From: Arthrobacter sp. Y-9
Lineage (GTDB): Bacteria > Actinomycetota > Actinomycetes > Actinomycetales > Micrococcaceae
Reading direction: 5' to 3'
Assembly: GCF_029690065.1 (NCBI RefSeq)
Contig: NZ_CP121463.1
Coordinates: 2,852,001 to 2,916,000, forward strand
Length of the DNA stretch: 64,000 bases
This document shows positions 1 to 8,767 of the stretch, piece by piece (positions within the stretch are counted from its first letter, which is position 1; each line of letters opens with the position of its first letter). The notes beneath the pieces are model-generated. The model was not told where the DNA came from and made no database searches. It saw only the letters and a list, made by a program, of their open reading frames with translations. The translations under genes were made by a program, and so were the position numbers.

Positions 1-672
1 GTCGCGGAGTACACCGTGGCCATGATCCTGCTGGCCAACAAGAAGGCCTTCCGGCTCAGCGGCCTGCTGCACCGCGAGCGCGCGGGGCTGGATCCCCTCA
101 CCCTGTTCCCGGACATCGGCAATCACCGCCGGAGGGTGGGCATCATCGGGGCGTCCCGGATCGGACGGCACGTGCTGCGTCTCCTGAAGCCGTACTCGCT
201 GGAACTCTGCGTCGCGGACCCTTACCTGAGCGCCACGGAGGCGGAGTCCCTCGGGGCGACACTGCTCCCGCTGGACGAACTCGTCGCCACGAGCGACGTG
301 GTCTCCCTCCACGCGCCGTCCCTGCCCAGCACGGCCGGGATGATCAGCCGGGAGCTGCTGGGAACCCTCAGGCCCGGGGCCACCTTCATCAACACCGCGC
401 GGGGTGAACTCGTGGACCAGGAGGCGCTGATCGAACGCCTGGCCCTCGGCGACATCGACGCGATCCTGGACGTCACCACCCCGTGGGTGCTCCCGGAGGA
501 CTCACCGCTCTACACCCTGCCGAACGTCGTCCTCACCCCGCACATCGCCGGCTCCCTGGGCACCGAGCTGGAACGGCTCGCGGGAAGTGCGATCACGGAG
601 GCCGCCCGCGCCGCCCGTGGTGAGCCCCTCCTCCACGAGGTGACGCTCGCCGAGCTGGACCGCATGGCCTGA
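1..672 (+). CDS. D-2-hydroxyacid dehydrogenase, 5' end cut off by the window
   Basis: The frame is open from base 1, so only the C-terminal 223 residues are present. It belongs to the NAD-dependent D-2-hydroxyacid dehydrogenase family (phosphoglycerate, glyoxylate and hydroxypyruvate reductase relatives). The dinucleotide-binding loop is GIIGASRIG, followed by an acidic residue at the end of the next strand (CVADPY). The substrate-binding Arg is in NTARGELVDQ and the catalytic His is in LTPHIAGS. Odd point: the catalytic Glu, normally in a DxxDPEPLP-type stretch 19 residues before the His, is replaced by Trp (DVTTPWVLPEDSPL). The substrate cannot be told. Activity may be altered or lost, although the rest of the fold looks intact. 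Confidence 0.88.
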   Translation, partial: VAEYTVAMILLANKKAFRLSGLLHRERAGLDPLTLFPDIGNHRRRVGIIGASRIGRHVLRLLKPYSLELCVADPYLSATEAESLGATLLPLDELVATSDVVSLHAPSLPSTAGMISRELLGTLRPGATFINTARGELVDQEALIERLALGDIDAILDVTTPWVLPEDSPLYTLPNVVLTPHIAGSLGTELERLAGSAITEAARAARGEPLLHEVTLAELDRMA

Positions 673-699
673 CCCGGCGTCGTCGTCCATCCTTCCGGC

Positions 700-762
700 C
701 GTTGCGTGCTCAGTTGTTGCGGGTCATGGCCGCCGGGACCCGCAACAACTGAGCACACAACG
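700..762. terminator. Long hairpin (26-bp arms, one mismatch)
   Basis: Arms 700-725 and 737-762 are inverted copies with a single mismatch around an 11-nt loop. The core of the stem is CAGTTGTTGCGGGTC. It lies just after the dehydrogenase stop and upstream of the P-type ATPase, so it can act as a terminator. It is longer than a typical intrinsic terminator, lacks a clear T-run, and resembles the hairpins at 3322-3386 and 45419-45475. Confidence 0.75.
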
Positions 763-850
763 CGAGGAAGGCAGGGTCATCCCGAAGGCGCACCCGCATC
801 TCCACCCGCGCTCCGAGGCGCGGCCCAGTCGCCGCCGTTAGGCTGGCTTC

Positions 851-3304
851 GTGAGCACCGTGCAGACCCTCGATGACCGTCCCGGCGTGCCCCTGACAGG
901 CCTGACACCGGATCAAGTGGCCGAACGCGTCGCGGCGGGCGCCGTCAACCGGACCGAGGACTCCACCGGGCGCAGCACCTGGCAGATCGTCCGCGCCAAC
1001 GTCTTCACCCGCATCAACGCGATCTTCGCGGTCCTGGCCGCGATCGTGGTGTCCACGGGGTACTTCATCGACGCGGCGTTCGGCCTCCTGATCATCGCGA
1101 ACAGCGTGGTCGGCATCATCCAGGAGATCCGGGCGAAACGCACCCTGGACCGGCTCGCGATCGTCGGGCAGGCGAAGCCCCGCGTCCGCCGGGACGGCAC
1201 CAGCCAGGACATCGCACCCGAGGACGTGGTCCGGGACGATCTCATCGAGCTCGGCCCCGGGGACCAGGTCATGGTGGACGGCGAGGTCCTCGAAGCGTCC
1301 GGCCTGGAGGTGGACGAGTCCCTGCTCACGGGCGAATCGGACGCCCTCGCCAAGGCTCCCGGGGACGAAGTCCTCTCCGGCAGCTTCGTCTCCTCCGGCA
1401 CCGGCCTGTACCGGGCCACGAAGGTCGGCTCGGAGGCCTACGCCGCGAAGCTCTCCGCGGAGGCCAGCAAGTTCACCCTGGTGAACTCGGAACTGCGCAA
1501 CGGCATCAACAAGATCCTCAAAGTCATCACCTGGCTCCTCATCCCCGCCGGCGTGCTCTCCATCTACAACCAGCTCTCCGGACATCAGGCCCTGTCCGAC
1601 GCCCTGCGGGGCATGGTCGCCGCCCTGGTGCCGATGGTCCCGGAAGGCCTGGTCCTCATGACCACCATCGCCTTCGCCGTCGGCGTCATCCGCCTCGGCC
1701 GCCGCCAGTGCCTCGTCAACGAACTGCCGGCCATCGAGGGCCTGGCGCGCGTGGACGTGGTCTGCGCGGACAAGACCGGAACCCTCACCGAGAACGCCAT
1801 GCGGCTGGGCTCTGTGGAGACCCCCGGCGACTTCTCAGCGGACGACGACGCCGGCGCCACCCCCGGCGCCGACGGAGCCGCCCGGCAGCTGGCCGCCTCA
1901 GCCCTGGCGGCGCTGGCGGCGAGCGACCCGCGGCCCAACGCCTCCATGGAAGCCATCCGCGAGGCCTACCCCACCGCACCGGCCTGGGAGGTCTCCGAGA
2001 CCCTGCCCTTCGCGTCCAGCCGCAAGTACAGCGGCGCGACCTTCCAGGGCGACACCGCCGAGGACGCCTCCGGCAGCTGGCTCCTCGGAGCGCCGGACGT
2101 CCTTCTGGACGCCGCCGAGGCCGCAGGCGTCACCGGGCTGGAACCGTGGCGCCACGAGACCGACCGCTTCGGCTCCACCGGCCTGCGCGTGCTGCTCCTG
2201 GCCCGTGCCCGCGACCTCGACTCCGCCACGATCCAGGCCCCGGCAGCTCTCGTGATCCTGGAACAGAAGGTCCGGGCCGAGGCGCCAGCCACCCTGGAGT
2301 ACTTCGCGGAGCAGAACGTGAAGGTCAAGGTGATCTCCGGGGACAATGCCGATTCGGTCGGCGCCGTGGCCCGGTCCCTCCACCTGGCCGGGGCGGAGCG
2401 CACCGTGGACGCCCGCACGCTGGACGCCGATCCGGCCGCGCTGGCGGACGAGGTGGACCGCGGGACCGTCTTCGGCCGGGTCACCCCGGATCAGAAGCGC
2501 GCCATGGTCAAGGCCCTGCAGTCCAAGGGCCACACCGTGGCCATGACCGGCGACGGCGTCAACGACGTCCTGGCCCTCAAGGACGCGGACATCGGGGTGG
2601 CCATGGGCGCCGGCAGTCCCGCCACCCGTGCCGTGGCCCAGATCGTGCTGCTCGACAACTCCTTCGCCACCCTCCCGCACGTCGTGGCCGAGGGGCGCCG
2701 GGTCATCGGCAACATCGAACGCGTCGCCACGCTGTTCCTGACCAAGACGGTCTACTCCGTGCTGCTGGCGATTCTCGTGGGGCTGCCCGGGCTGATCGGG
2801 CTGGACCAGGTGCCGTACCCGTTCCTGCCCCGCCACGTGACCATCGTGGGGTGGTTCACCATCGGCCTGCCCGCCTTCGTCCTGTCCCTCGCGCCCAACC
2901 ATGACCGGGCTCAGCCGGGCTTCGCCTCCCGGGTCCTGCGGCGCGCGCTGCCGGCCGGCGTCGTCGTCGGCATCGCGGCGTTCGTGTCCTATCTCATGGT
3001 GCGCGGCGATGCCGTGCCGCAGGCGCAGAGTTCGACCGCGGCCCTGCTGACGCTCATGACGATCGCCCTGTGGGTGCTCGCGATCGTGGCGCGGCCGTAC
3101 ACCTGGTGGAAGGCGCTCCTGCTGACCGCGATGATCGGCGGGACGGTGGCCATGTTCGCGATCCCCGGGGCCCGCTCGGTGCTGCAGCTCGAGATCGGCG
3201 GACCGGCGCAGCTCTGGACGGCGTTCGGCGTCGCGGCCGTGGGCATCGTGCTGGTGGAGATCGCCTGGTGGTTCGGCAACCGGAAGTCCCGCGCCGCAGC
3301 CTGA
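851..3304 (+). CDS. ctpE: Cation-transporting P-type ATPase, CtpE-like
   Basis: An integral membrane ATP-driven cation pump of 817 residues, starting at GTG. The actuator motif LLTGES is near residue 160. The phosphorylated Asp is about residue 307 in DKTGTLTEN, and the hinge motif is TGDGVND. Hydrophobic segments lie at roughly 50-90, 225-285 and, as a block of six, 630-810. There is no N-terminal heavy-metal-binding domain and no CPC metal motif in the membrane, which argues against a copper or cadmium pump. The architecture fits the actinobacterial CtpE group; mycobacterial CtpE has been reported as a calcium transporter. The ion here is inferred from family only. The gene appears monocistronic, bounded by long hairpins on both sides. 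Confidence 0.87.
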   Translation: MSTVQTLDDRPGVPLTGLTPDQVAERVAAGAVNRTEDSTGRSTWQIVRANVFTRINAIFAVLAAIVVSTGYFIDAAFGLLIIANSVVGIIQEIRAKRTLDRLAIVGQAKPRVRRDGTSQDIAPEDVVRDDLIELGPGDQVMVDGEVLEASGLEVDESLLTGESDALAKAPGDEVLSGSFVSSGTGLYRATKVGSEAYAAKLSAEASKFTLVNSELRNGINKILKVITWLLIPAGVLSIYNQLSGHQALSDALRGMVAALVPMVPEGLVLMTTIAFAVGVIRLGRRQCLVNELPAIEGLARVDVVCADKTGTLTENAMRLGSVETPGDFSADDDAGATPGADGAARQLAASALAALAASDPRPNASMEAIREAYPTAPAWEVSETLPFASSRKYSGATFQGDTAEDASGSWLLGAPDVLLDAAEAAGVTGLEPWRHETDRFGSTGLRVLLLARARDLDSATIQAPAALVILEQKVRAEAPATLEYFAEQNVKVKVISGDNADSVGAVARSLHLAGAERTVDARTLDADPAALADEVDRGTVFGRVTPDQKRAMVKALQSKGHTVAMTGDGVNDVLALKDADIGVAMGAGSPATRAVAQIVLLDNSFATLPHVVAEGRRVIGNIERVATLFLTKTVYSVLLAILVGLPGLIGLDQVPYPFLPRHVTIVGWFTIGLPAFVLSLAPNHDRAQPGFASRVLRRALPAGVVVGIAAFVSYLMVRGDAVPQAQSSTAALLTLMTIALWVLAIVARPYTWWKALLLTAMIGGTVAMFAIPGARSVLQLEIGGPAQLWTAFGVAAVGIVLVEIAWWFGNRKSRAAA

Positions 3305-3321
3305 TCCCCTCCCCTCCCCCT

Positions 3322-3386
3322 CACGCGAACCGCCAGTTGTGGCCCGTATCCACCTCGGATACGGGCCACAACTGGCGGTTCGCGTG
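3322..3386. terminator. Perfect 30-bp-stem hairpin
   Basis: Arms 3322-3351 and 3357-3386 are perfect inverted copies separated by 5 nt. The stem includes CGCCAGTTGTGGCCCGTATC. It begins 18 nt after the ctpE stop and so is placed as a terminator. No T-tract follows, and the perfect 30-bp stem is unusually long. Its CAGTTGTGGCCCG core is similar to the hairpin at 700-762. Confidence 0.8.
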
Positions 3387-3506
3387 TGAGAGGGGTGCCG
3401 CGCACTTCTGTTCGAGTGGTTGCCGGAAGATGTACAGACAAGTCACCGTGGGTTCACCGGGGCCTTCTAGCGTGGGAGGTCCCAACCCCTCACGGAAGGC
3501 ATTCGC

Positions 3507-5648
3507 ATGACGTCGCTACCTCCCGCTTCCCCGGACGACAACCCCACTCCCGGCACCACCGGCCTGTCCCGCCGCGGCTTCCTCGGCGCCACCGCCGCCG
3601 CCACCGCGCTGGCCGCAGCGGGCTCCCTGCTGCCGCCGTCGGTGCAGGCCGCCATGGCCCGTCCCGTCCGCCCGGGCGGCCTCCAGTCCATCAAGCACGT
3701 GGTGATCCTGATGCAGGAGAATCGCTCCTTCGACCACTACTTCGGCTCGCTGCGCGGTGTGCGCGGCTATGGCGACCGGTCGATCACCCGCCTGCCCAAC
3801 GGCAAGAGCATGTATGAACAAGCCCGCCCCACCGGCGAGACGGTCCTGCCGTTCTCACTCCGCAAAGCCGCGGAGCTCGCCGGCCGGCCGGATTCGGACA
3901 TCCAGTACCTCGGCGCCCTGGACCACTCGTTCGCCGGCACCACCAAGGCCTGGAACAACGGCTGGTGCGACCAGTGGATCCCCGCGAAGGGCCCGTCCAC
4001 CATGACGTTCTACGAGCGCGCCGACATCCCGCTGCAGTACGAACTCGCGGACACCTTCACCATCTGCGACGCGTACCACTGCTCCGTGAACGGCTCCACC
4101 AACCCCAACCGCACCTACCTCTGGAGCGGCACCACGGGCTACGAACCCGGCTCCACGCAGCGCGCCGTCACCAATGCGGCCTACGACTACGCACACGGCG
4201 GGTATGACTGGACCACCTACCCCGAGCGTCTCGAGAAGGCCGGGGTGTCCTGGCGGATCTACCAGGACTGGGACAACTTCACGGACAACGCCGTCGAATA
4301 CTTCCAGACCTTCAAGAAGATCGGGCGCACCATGCTCGCGGCCGTGGACGGGAACTTCCGCACCACCGAGGAGTTCTACGACTCCCTGCACGGCAAGACC
4401 CCCGCCGAACAGGACCGTCTGCTGGCACAGCTCGACGCCGGGCGCGCCCGCCTGAGCAAGGCCGACCAGGCCCTGTTCGACAAGGCCATGCACCGCGGCC
4501 GACCGGACACGCTGCTGGAACGCTTCGCGGCGGACATCACCGGCCGCACGCTCCCGAAGGTCAGCTGGCTGGTCCCCTCCGCCGCCGACTCGGAACACCC
4601 CAGTTCCTCCACGCCCGTGGGCAGCGCGAACTTCGTCTACCGGATGCTGGACATCGTCGCCAGCGACCCGGAGACCTGGGACAGCACCGCGATCTTCCTG
4701 AACTTCGATGAGAACGACGGCTACTTCGACCACGTCCCGCCGCCCGTCCAGCCCCGCCCGGCCTCGGGCGAGTCCACCGACTGGACCACGGCCCGGCCCA
4801 TCGGCCTGGGCCCGCGCGTTCCCATGACCGTGGTCTCCCCCTGGACCATCGGCGGGCACGTCAGCTCAGAGGTGTTCGACCACACCTCCGTGCTGCGCTT
4901 CCTCGAACAGTGGACCGGCGTGCAGGAACCGAACATCTCGGCGTGGCGCCGCGAGGTCTGCGGCGACCTCACCGGCGTCTTCGACTTCACGACGGGCGGC
5001 ACCCCGCCGCAGCTCGATCACCCGGCGCCGGTCCCCGCCGCCGTGGGCCGCTGGCACCCGGTTCCCCCGGTCGCGCAGGTGGCCCCGATCCAGGAACGCG
5101 GCACCCGCCCGGCGCGGCCGCTCCCCTACCGGCCGCGCGTCGCCGCCTCGCTGCACGACGACGGCGTCGAGCTGTCGCTGCGCAACGCCGGCACCCGCTC
5201 CACGCACTTCACCGTGTACGGCTACGCGGGCGAGGTCGCCGAGCCGCGGCACGTGGACGTGAAGTCCGCGGAGACCGTCCGCCTTCCCGCGCCGAGCGGC
5301 CGGGTCGACCTGATCGTCACCGGCCCGAACCGCTTCCAGTACGAGCTCAAGGGCACGACGGCGGGCGCCGCGGCCGGCGTCGACGTCTCCGTGGATCGCC
5401 GCACAGGCGACTCGCTGCACCTGGAGCTGCGGAACAACGGGACCGCCGCGGTGACCCTGTGCCTGACCTCGCTGCAGTACCGGGACCGGACCACCACGGT
5501 GCGCCTGAAGCCGGGGGCGCGCAAGTCGCTCGGCTGGGAGACGAAGAACGGCTGGTACGACGTCGAGATCACGGCCGAGCAGGACCCGACGTTCCGCCGT
5601 CGTCTGACCGGCTGCGAGGAGAACGGCCGGCCCGGCATCTCCGGCTAG
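3507..5648 (+). CDS. Phosphocholine-specific phospholipase C, Tat-exported
   Basis: A secreted phosphoesterase expected to hydrolyse phosphatidylcholine or sphingomyelin outside the cell. The 713 residues begin with a twin-arginine signal (LSRRGFLGATAAA, RR at 22-23, then a hydrophobic stretch and AQA/AMA-type cleavage region). The catalytic domain carries the family signature ILMQENRSFDHYFG near residue 70, and the conserved NPNRTYLWSG and NFDENDGYFDHVPPP segments. The C-terminal part, about 500-700, has two repeated beta-rich domains (DUF756 type) usual for non-hemolytic PLCs. Length fits the family. It stands alone after a strong hairpin. In this class the Tat pathway exports a folded enzyme; phosphate scavenging is plausible but no Pho box was recognised. 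Confidence 0.9.
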   Translation: MTSLPPASPDDNPTPGTTGLSRRGFLGATAAATALAAAGSLLPPSVQAAMARPVRPGGLQSIKHVVILMQENRSFDHYFGSLRGVRGYGDRSITRLPNGKSMYEQARPTGETVLPFSLRKAAELAGRPDSDIQYLGALDHSFAGTTKAWNNGWCDQWIPAKGPSTMTFYERADIPLQYELADTFTICDAYHCSVNGSTNPNRTYLWSGTTGYEPGSTQRAVTNAAYDYAHGGYDWTTYPERLEKAGVSWRIYQDWDNFTDNAVEYFQTFKKIGRTMLAAVDGNFRTTEEFYDSLHGKTPAEQDRLLAQLDAGRARLSKADQALFDKAMHRGRPDTLLERFAADITGRTLPKVSWLVPSAADSEHPSSSTPVGSANFVYRMLDIVASDPETWDSTAIFLNFDENDGYFDHVPPPVQPRPASGESTDWTTARPIGLGPRVPMTVVSPWTIGGHVSSEVFDHTSVLRFLEQWTGVQEPNISAWRREVCGDLTGVFDFTTGGTPPQLDHPAPVPAAVGRWHPVPPVAQVAPIQERGTRPARPLPYRPRVAASLHDDGVELSLRNAGTRSTHFTVYGYAGEVAEPRHVDVKSAETVRLPAPSGRVDLIVTGPNRFQYELKGTTAGAAAGVDVSVDRRTGDSLHLELRNNGTAAVTLCLTSLQYRDRTTTVRLKPGARKSLGWETKNGWYDVEITAEQDPTFRRRLTGCEENGRPGISG

Positions 5649-5749
5649 CGGCTGGTTCCGGCCCGAAACGCCGCTCGGGCGCAGCGTTCCCTGTCGGGGC
5701 GCGGCGCTCGACCGGCGTTCTGTGCAGTGAGAGGGACGGGACGTCCGCC

Positions 5750-6139
5750 TCAGGCGGGCAGGCCCGTGGTCGACGTGATGTGGTCCGGGATCTCCCCCTC
5801 ATAATCACCCGTGCTCAACGTGCCGGTCGGTTCGAACAGCATGATCGTCGCCCCTTCCGATGACTCAGGGCGGTGCTCGACTCCTCGCGGGACGACGAAG
5901 ACATCGTTCCGCTCGAGGTGCACCACCTGTTCCTCTCCCGACTCCCGGACATGGATGTCGAGGGCACCGTCCAGCACGATGAACAGTTCGTCCGTGTCCG
6001 GGTGAGTGTGCCAGACGAACGATCCTTCGACCTTGGCCAAGCGGACGTCCCAGTCGTTGACCTGCGTGAGGATCCGAGGGCTCCACAGTTCCTGGAAAGA
6101 GCCGAGGACGGTGTCGATGTTGACGCTCTGATGCTTCAT
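5750..6139 (-). CDS. Cupin-domain protein
   Basis: A small single-domain cupin of about 129 residues. The metal-binding motif is HTHPDTDE (His44, His46, Glu51), with a fourth ligand His89 in RGVEHRPESS. Single cupins of this type bind a metal and act as isomerases, dioxygenases or small-molecule sensors; the substrate cannot be inferred. An ATG three codons upstream (6148) is an alternative start; anything further upstream would run into the divergent regulator's promoter. It is divergent from the GlxA-type regulator at 6192 with only about 50 bp between them, so the regulator probably controls it. Confidence 0.82.
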   Translation of the reverse strand: MKHQSVNIDTVLGSFQELWSPRILTQVNDWDVRLAKVEGSFVWHTHPDTDELFIVLDGALDIHVRESGEEQVVHLERNDVFVVPRGVEHRPESSEGATIMLFEPTGTLSTGDYEGEIPDHITSTTGLPA

Positions 6140-6191
6140 GTCTTCCATCGTCCGGATTGCCGAGCGCTGGAGAAAGTGCAATAAATGGCAC

Positions 6192-7190
6192 ATGTCGCAA
6201 CAATTCTCTCGATCGGAAACCGTGGTCGCCTTGGTCGACGAGGGATCGAACCCCTTCGAACTCGCGTGCCTCACCGAAGTCCTGGGAATCGACCGCCCCG
6301 AGGTCGGCGGCCTGCTCTATGATTTCCGGCTGTGCGCCGCGCACCAGACGGTCCGGATGCGTCAGGGGTTCTTCCGGATGACCGGCATCGCGGATCTCTC
6401 AGCTCTCGACGACGCCACGACCGTCATCGTGCCCAACCGCCCCGACACGTCGATGCCCCACCATCCCGACGTCCTCAGCGCGATCACCCGGGCCCATGAA
6501 CGGGGCGCACGCCTGCTGGGCATGTGCAGCGGCGCCTTCACGCTGGCGGAGGCTGGCGTGCTGACCGGCCGCCGCGCGACGGTTCACTGGCAGTGGGCGG
6601 ACGAATTCCGCACCCGGTACCCACAGGTCGATCTCGATGAGGCGGTCCTCTTCGTCGACGACGGCGACATCCTCACCTCGGCCGGCAGCGCGGCCGCGCT
6701 CGACCTGGCGCTGCACGTGATCAGGAAAGACCACGGAGCGGATGTCGCATCCGCCGTCGCCCGTCGGCTGGTCTTCCCAGGCCATCGGCCGGGAGGTCAG
6801 CGGCAGTTCATCGACCGGCCGATCCCCAAAGAAGCCGAAAGCGACCTGGCGGCGGCTCTCGACTGGGCTGAACGGCACGCGACCGAAGCGATCACGGTTT
6901 CCGACGTCGCCGCCCGCGCGTCCCTGAGCGTCGCCACGCTCCACCGGCGCTTCAGAGCGGAACTCGGCTGCACACCGCTCCAATGGCTGAGTGCCATCCG
7001 ACTGGAGCACGCCCGCCGCCTGCTGGAACAGACCGACTATTCGGTGGACCAGGTCGCGGACCGCAGTGGGCTGGGGACCACCGCGAACCTCCGCAAACAC
7101 CTCGCCGCGCAGACCGGACTCACTCCCACGGCCTATCGACGGACCTTCGAATCCCGGCCGGGACCGGGCGGAACGTCCGGGAGTGCGTGA
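6192..7190 (+). CDS. GlxA-family transcriptional regulator (DJ-1/PfpI + AraC HTH)
   Basis: A 332-residue regulator with two parts. The N-terminal domain (1-190) is a class I glutamine amidotransferase-like sensor with the nucleophile elbow GMCSGAFTLAEAG, Cys112. The C-terminal domain (220-320) is an AraC-type double helix-turn-helix ending in the usual GLTPTAYRRTF. In this family the sensor domain binds a ligand rather than hydrolysing one. ATG 6192 is chosen because homologues begin just before the FELACLTEVLG segment; an upstream in-frame ATG at 6138 would overlap the divergent cupin gene. Divergent arrangement suggests it regulates the cupin. Confidence 0.9.
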   Translation: MSQQFSRSETVVALVDEGSNPFELACLTEVLGIDRPEVGGLLYDFRLCAAHQTVRMRQGFFRMTGIADLSALDDATTVIVPNRPDTSMPHHPDVLSAITRAHERGARLLGMCSGAFTLAEAGVLTGRRATVHWQWADEFRTRYPQVDLDEAVLFVDDGDILTSAGSAAALDLALHVIRKDHGADVASAVARRLVFPGHRPGGQRQFIDRPIPKEAESDLAAALDWAERHATEAITVSDVAARASLSVATLHRRFRAELGCTPLQWLSAIRLEHARRLLEQTDYSVDQVADRSGLGTTANLRKHLAAQTGLTPTAYRRTFESRPGPGGTSGSA

Positions 7191-7301
7191 GCCTGATGGC
7201 GACGCCGTGAGACCACCCGCAGTGACGATCGACCCACCACGTCGCAACCCGCACACTCCGGTTCCGGGCGTGTCTCCGCCTCGTCTGCTTGGCTGGTCGG
7301 T

Positions 7302-7724
7302 ATGAGTCAGAGATTCCTCCGCTACCAGTCCCCGGTGCCCGACAGCACGGGGATCCATCTGGGGATCTTCGCGCTGGCCAATCGGCTGGCGAAGCAGGGT
7401 CACCTCAGTCCTGAGGACTGGGCGTCCTGGCGCAGCGCCAATGACTACTACGACGCCGCCTATCCGACCCCGGCGAAGTCGGTCTACGATCCCGTCGCGA
7501 ATCCGGCCGCCCAGGCCTGGTTCAAGTCGACCGCCGAACACCTGCTGGCCAGGGTCGACCTCTACGTCGACCTCCTGCGCCGCTACGACGTCGCCTGCGA
7601 GCTGTTCCACTCGGACGATCCCGGCCGGGTCGTCTACGAGGACGACGTCCAGATCGTCGTCGTGCCGCAAAAGGCGGTGTCCCCGGAACCGCCGTCCGAG
7701 GCGGCCACACTCTCACTGCGGTGA
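7302..7724 (+). CDS. Conserved actinobacterial protein of unknown function
   Basis: A soluble 140-residue protein starting FLRYQSPVPDSTGIHLGIFA. I recognise it as a widely distributed small actinobacterial protein with conserved blocks: GIHLGIFALAN, an NDYYDAAYPTP turn, AWFKSTAEHLL and YEDDVQIVV. No signal peptide, membrane segment or catalytic motif is visible. It sits just upstream of the PopR-like regulator, whose promoter palindrome begins three bases after this stop, so it is probably a separate transcription unit. Confidence 0.75.
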   Translation: MSQRFLRYQSPVPDSTGIHLGIFALANRLAKQGHLSPEDWASWRSANDYYDAAYPTPAKSVYDPVANPAAQAWFKSTAEHLLARVDLYVDLLRRYDVACELFHSDDPGRVVYEDDVQIVVVPQKAVSPEPPSEAATLSLR

Positions 7725-7726
7725 AG

Positions 7727-7747
7727 TTCTCTGCTGACAGCAGAGAA
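7727..7747. promoter_or_regulatory. 21-bp perfect palindrome, probable PopR-type operator
   Basis: TTCTCTGCTG-A-CAGCAGAGAA is perfect over 10-bp arms. Its core reads TCTGCT-GAC-AGCAGA. As I recall, the Streptomyces PopR operator is described as TCTGCC-N3-GGCAGA, so spacing and half-site agree with one symmetric substitution. It lies 36 bp before the popR-like ATG, where autoregulation would be expected. Confidence 0.75.
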
Positions 7748-7783
7748 TCTCCTGCCCGGCGACCCGCCGTCCTACGATGAAGC

Positions 7784-8155
7784 ATGGCCGAGAATCCCTT
7801 CCGCGAACAGCGCTCCGAAGCCCCCGACGTCGTCGCTCGTCTCTCGCCGGTGAGCCCCCTGAGGCGGGAGCCGCTGTGGCGTCACCTCCTCGGCGGGTCG
7901 CTGCGCCGCCGGCGGACCGAGCGGGGTGAGACCCTCGAGACGGTCGCCGCGCGGGCCGGCGTTTCGACGCAGTACCTGTCCGAGATCGAGCGTGGCCGCA
8001 AGGAGCCGTCGAGCGAGATCATCGCCGTCGTGGCCCGTGCCCTGGACGTGACCCTCGTGGATCTCACGCTCGATGTGGCGCAGGCCCTCACGGTCGAGCG
8101 TCCCGTGGTGGAGCAGAGCATGGCCGGCCCGACCTGCTTCGCGCTGGCCGCCTGA
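7784..8155 (+). CDS. popR: XRE-family regulator, PopR/ClgR-like
   Basis: A 123-residue DNA-binding protein with one XRE helix-turn-helix at about 36-90 (LRRRRTERGETLETVAARAG then STQYLSEIERGRKEPSSEII), typical of the ClgR/PopR group of clp gene activators. It is convergent with a two-gene clpP operon, and both its own promoter and the clpP promoter carry TCTGCY-N3-RGCAGA palindromes. The protein ends FALAA. Streptomyces PopR is known to be destroyed by ClpP through C-terminal alanines, and the ALAA end is the same as an SsrA tag, so feedback proteolysis is likely. The PopR name rests on context and operator; ClgR is the alternative. Confidence 0.78.
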   Translation: MAENPFREQRSEAPDVVARLSPVSPLRREPLWRHLLGGSLRRRRTERGETLETVAARAGVSTQYLSEIERGRKEPSSEIIAVVARALDVTLVDLTLDVAQALTVERPVVEQSMAGPTCFALAA

Positions 8156-8179
8156 TCCCCAACCCCGACGCGGCCCTGC

Positions 8180-8767
8180 TCAGCGTCTCGTGATCACGAG
8201 GTCCAGCAAGCCGTAGTCGCGCGCCGCCTGAGCGGTGAAGGTGCGGTCCCGGTCGGTGTCCCGGCGCAGGGTCTCCACACTCTGGCCCGTGTGCAGCGCG
8301 AGCGCCTCCTCGATATCTGAGCGGATGCGGATCACCTCGTCGGCCTGCAGGATGAGGTCGGGAATCGTCCCCCGGCCCTGCGCCGCGGGCTGATGGAGCA
8401 CGATGCGGGAGTGCGGAAGCGCCGCTCTCTTGCCGTCCGCGCCGGCGGCGAGCAGGACCGCCCCCACCGCGACGGCCTGCCCGACACACGTGGTCGCCAC
8501 GTCCGGCTTGATGAACGTCATGGTGTCGTAGATCGCCAGCATGGCGCTCGGGTCGCCGCCCTCGCAGTTGACGTAGAGCTGGATGTCATGCTCCGGGTTC
8601 TGCGCCTCGAGATACAGCAGCTGCGCGATGAGCGCGTTGGCGACGCCGGCATCGATCCCCGTGCCGAGGTAGACCACCCGTTCGGTGAGCAGGTGCGAGT
8701 AGACGTCCATGATGCGTTCACCGCGCGGATGCTGGGCGATGACGTTCGGAATCGTGTAGCTGCTCAT
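8180..8767 (-). CDS. clpP: ClpP paralogue lacking the catalytic serine (ClpP4-like)
   Basis: A 195-residue ClpP-family subunit, second gene of a two-gene operon overlapping the first by 4 bp (ATGA). The fold motifs are clear, with His125 (LHQPAAQG) and Asp174 (DTDRDRTF) in place. The active-site segment normally GQAASMGA reads GQAVAVGA, so the nucleophile position (residue 100) is Ala; the codons GTC GCG GTG confirm it. The oxyanion-side SPGGS loop is also altered, to CEGGD. The subunit should therefore be proteolytically inactive and work as a structural or regulatory ring partner for the upstream ClpP. Main essential clpP1P2 genes are presumably elsewhere. Confidence 0.9.
   Translation of the reverse strand: MSSYTIPNVIAQHPRGERIMDVYSHLLTERVVYLGTGIDAGVANALIAQLLYLEAQNPEHDIQLYVNCEGGDPSAMLAIYDTMTFIKPDVATTCVGQAVAVGAVLLAAGADGKRAALPHSRIVLHQPAAQGRGTIPDLILQADEVIRIRSDIEEALALHTGQSVETLRRDTDRDRTFTAQAARDYGLLDLVITRR

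Noticed and set aside
6176-6191. Possible operator GTGC-N8-GCAC between the cupin and GlxA-type genes
   Set aside because: Arms of only 4 bp are expected by chance; kept out of the feature list.
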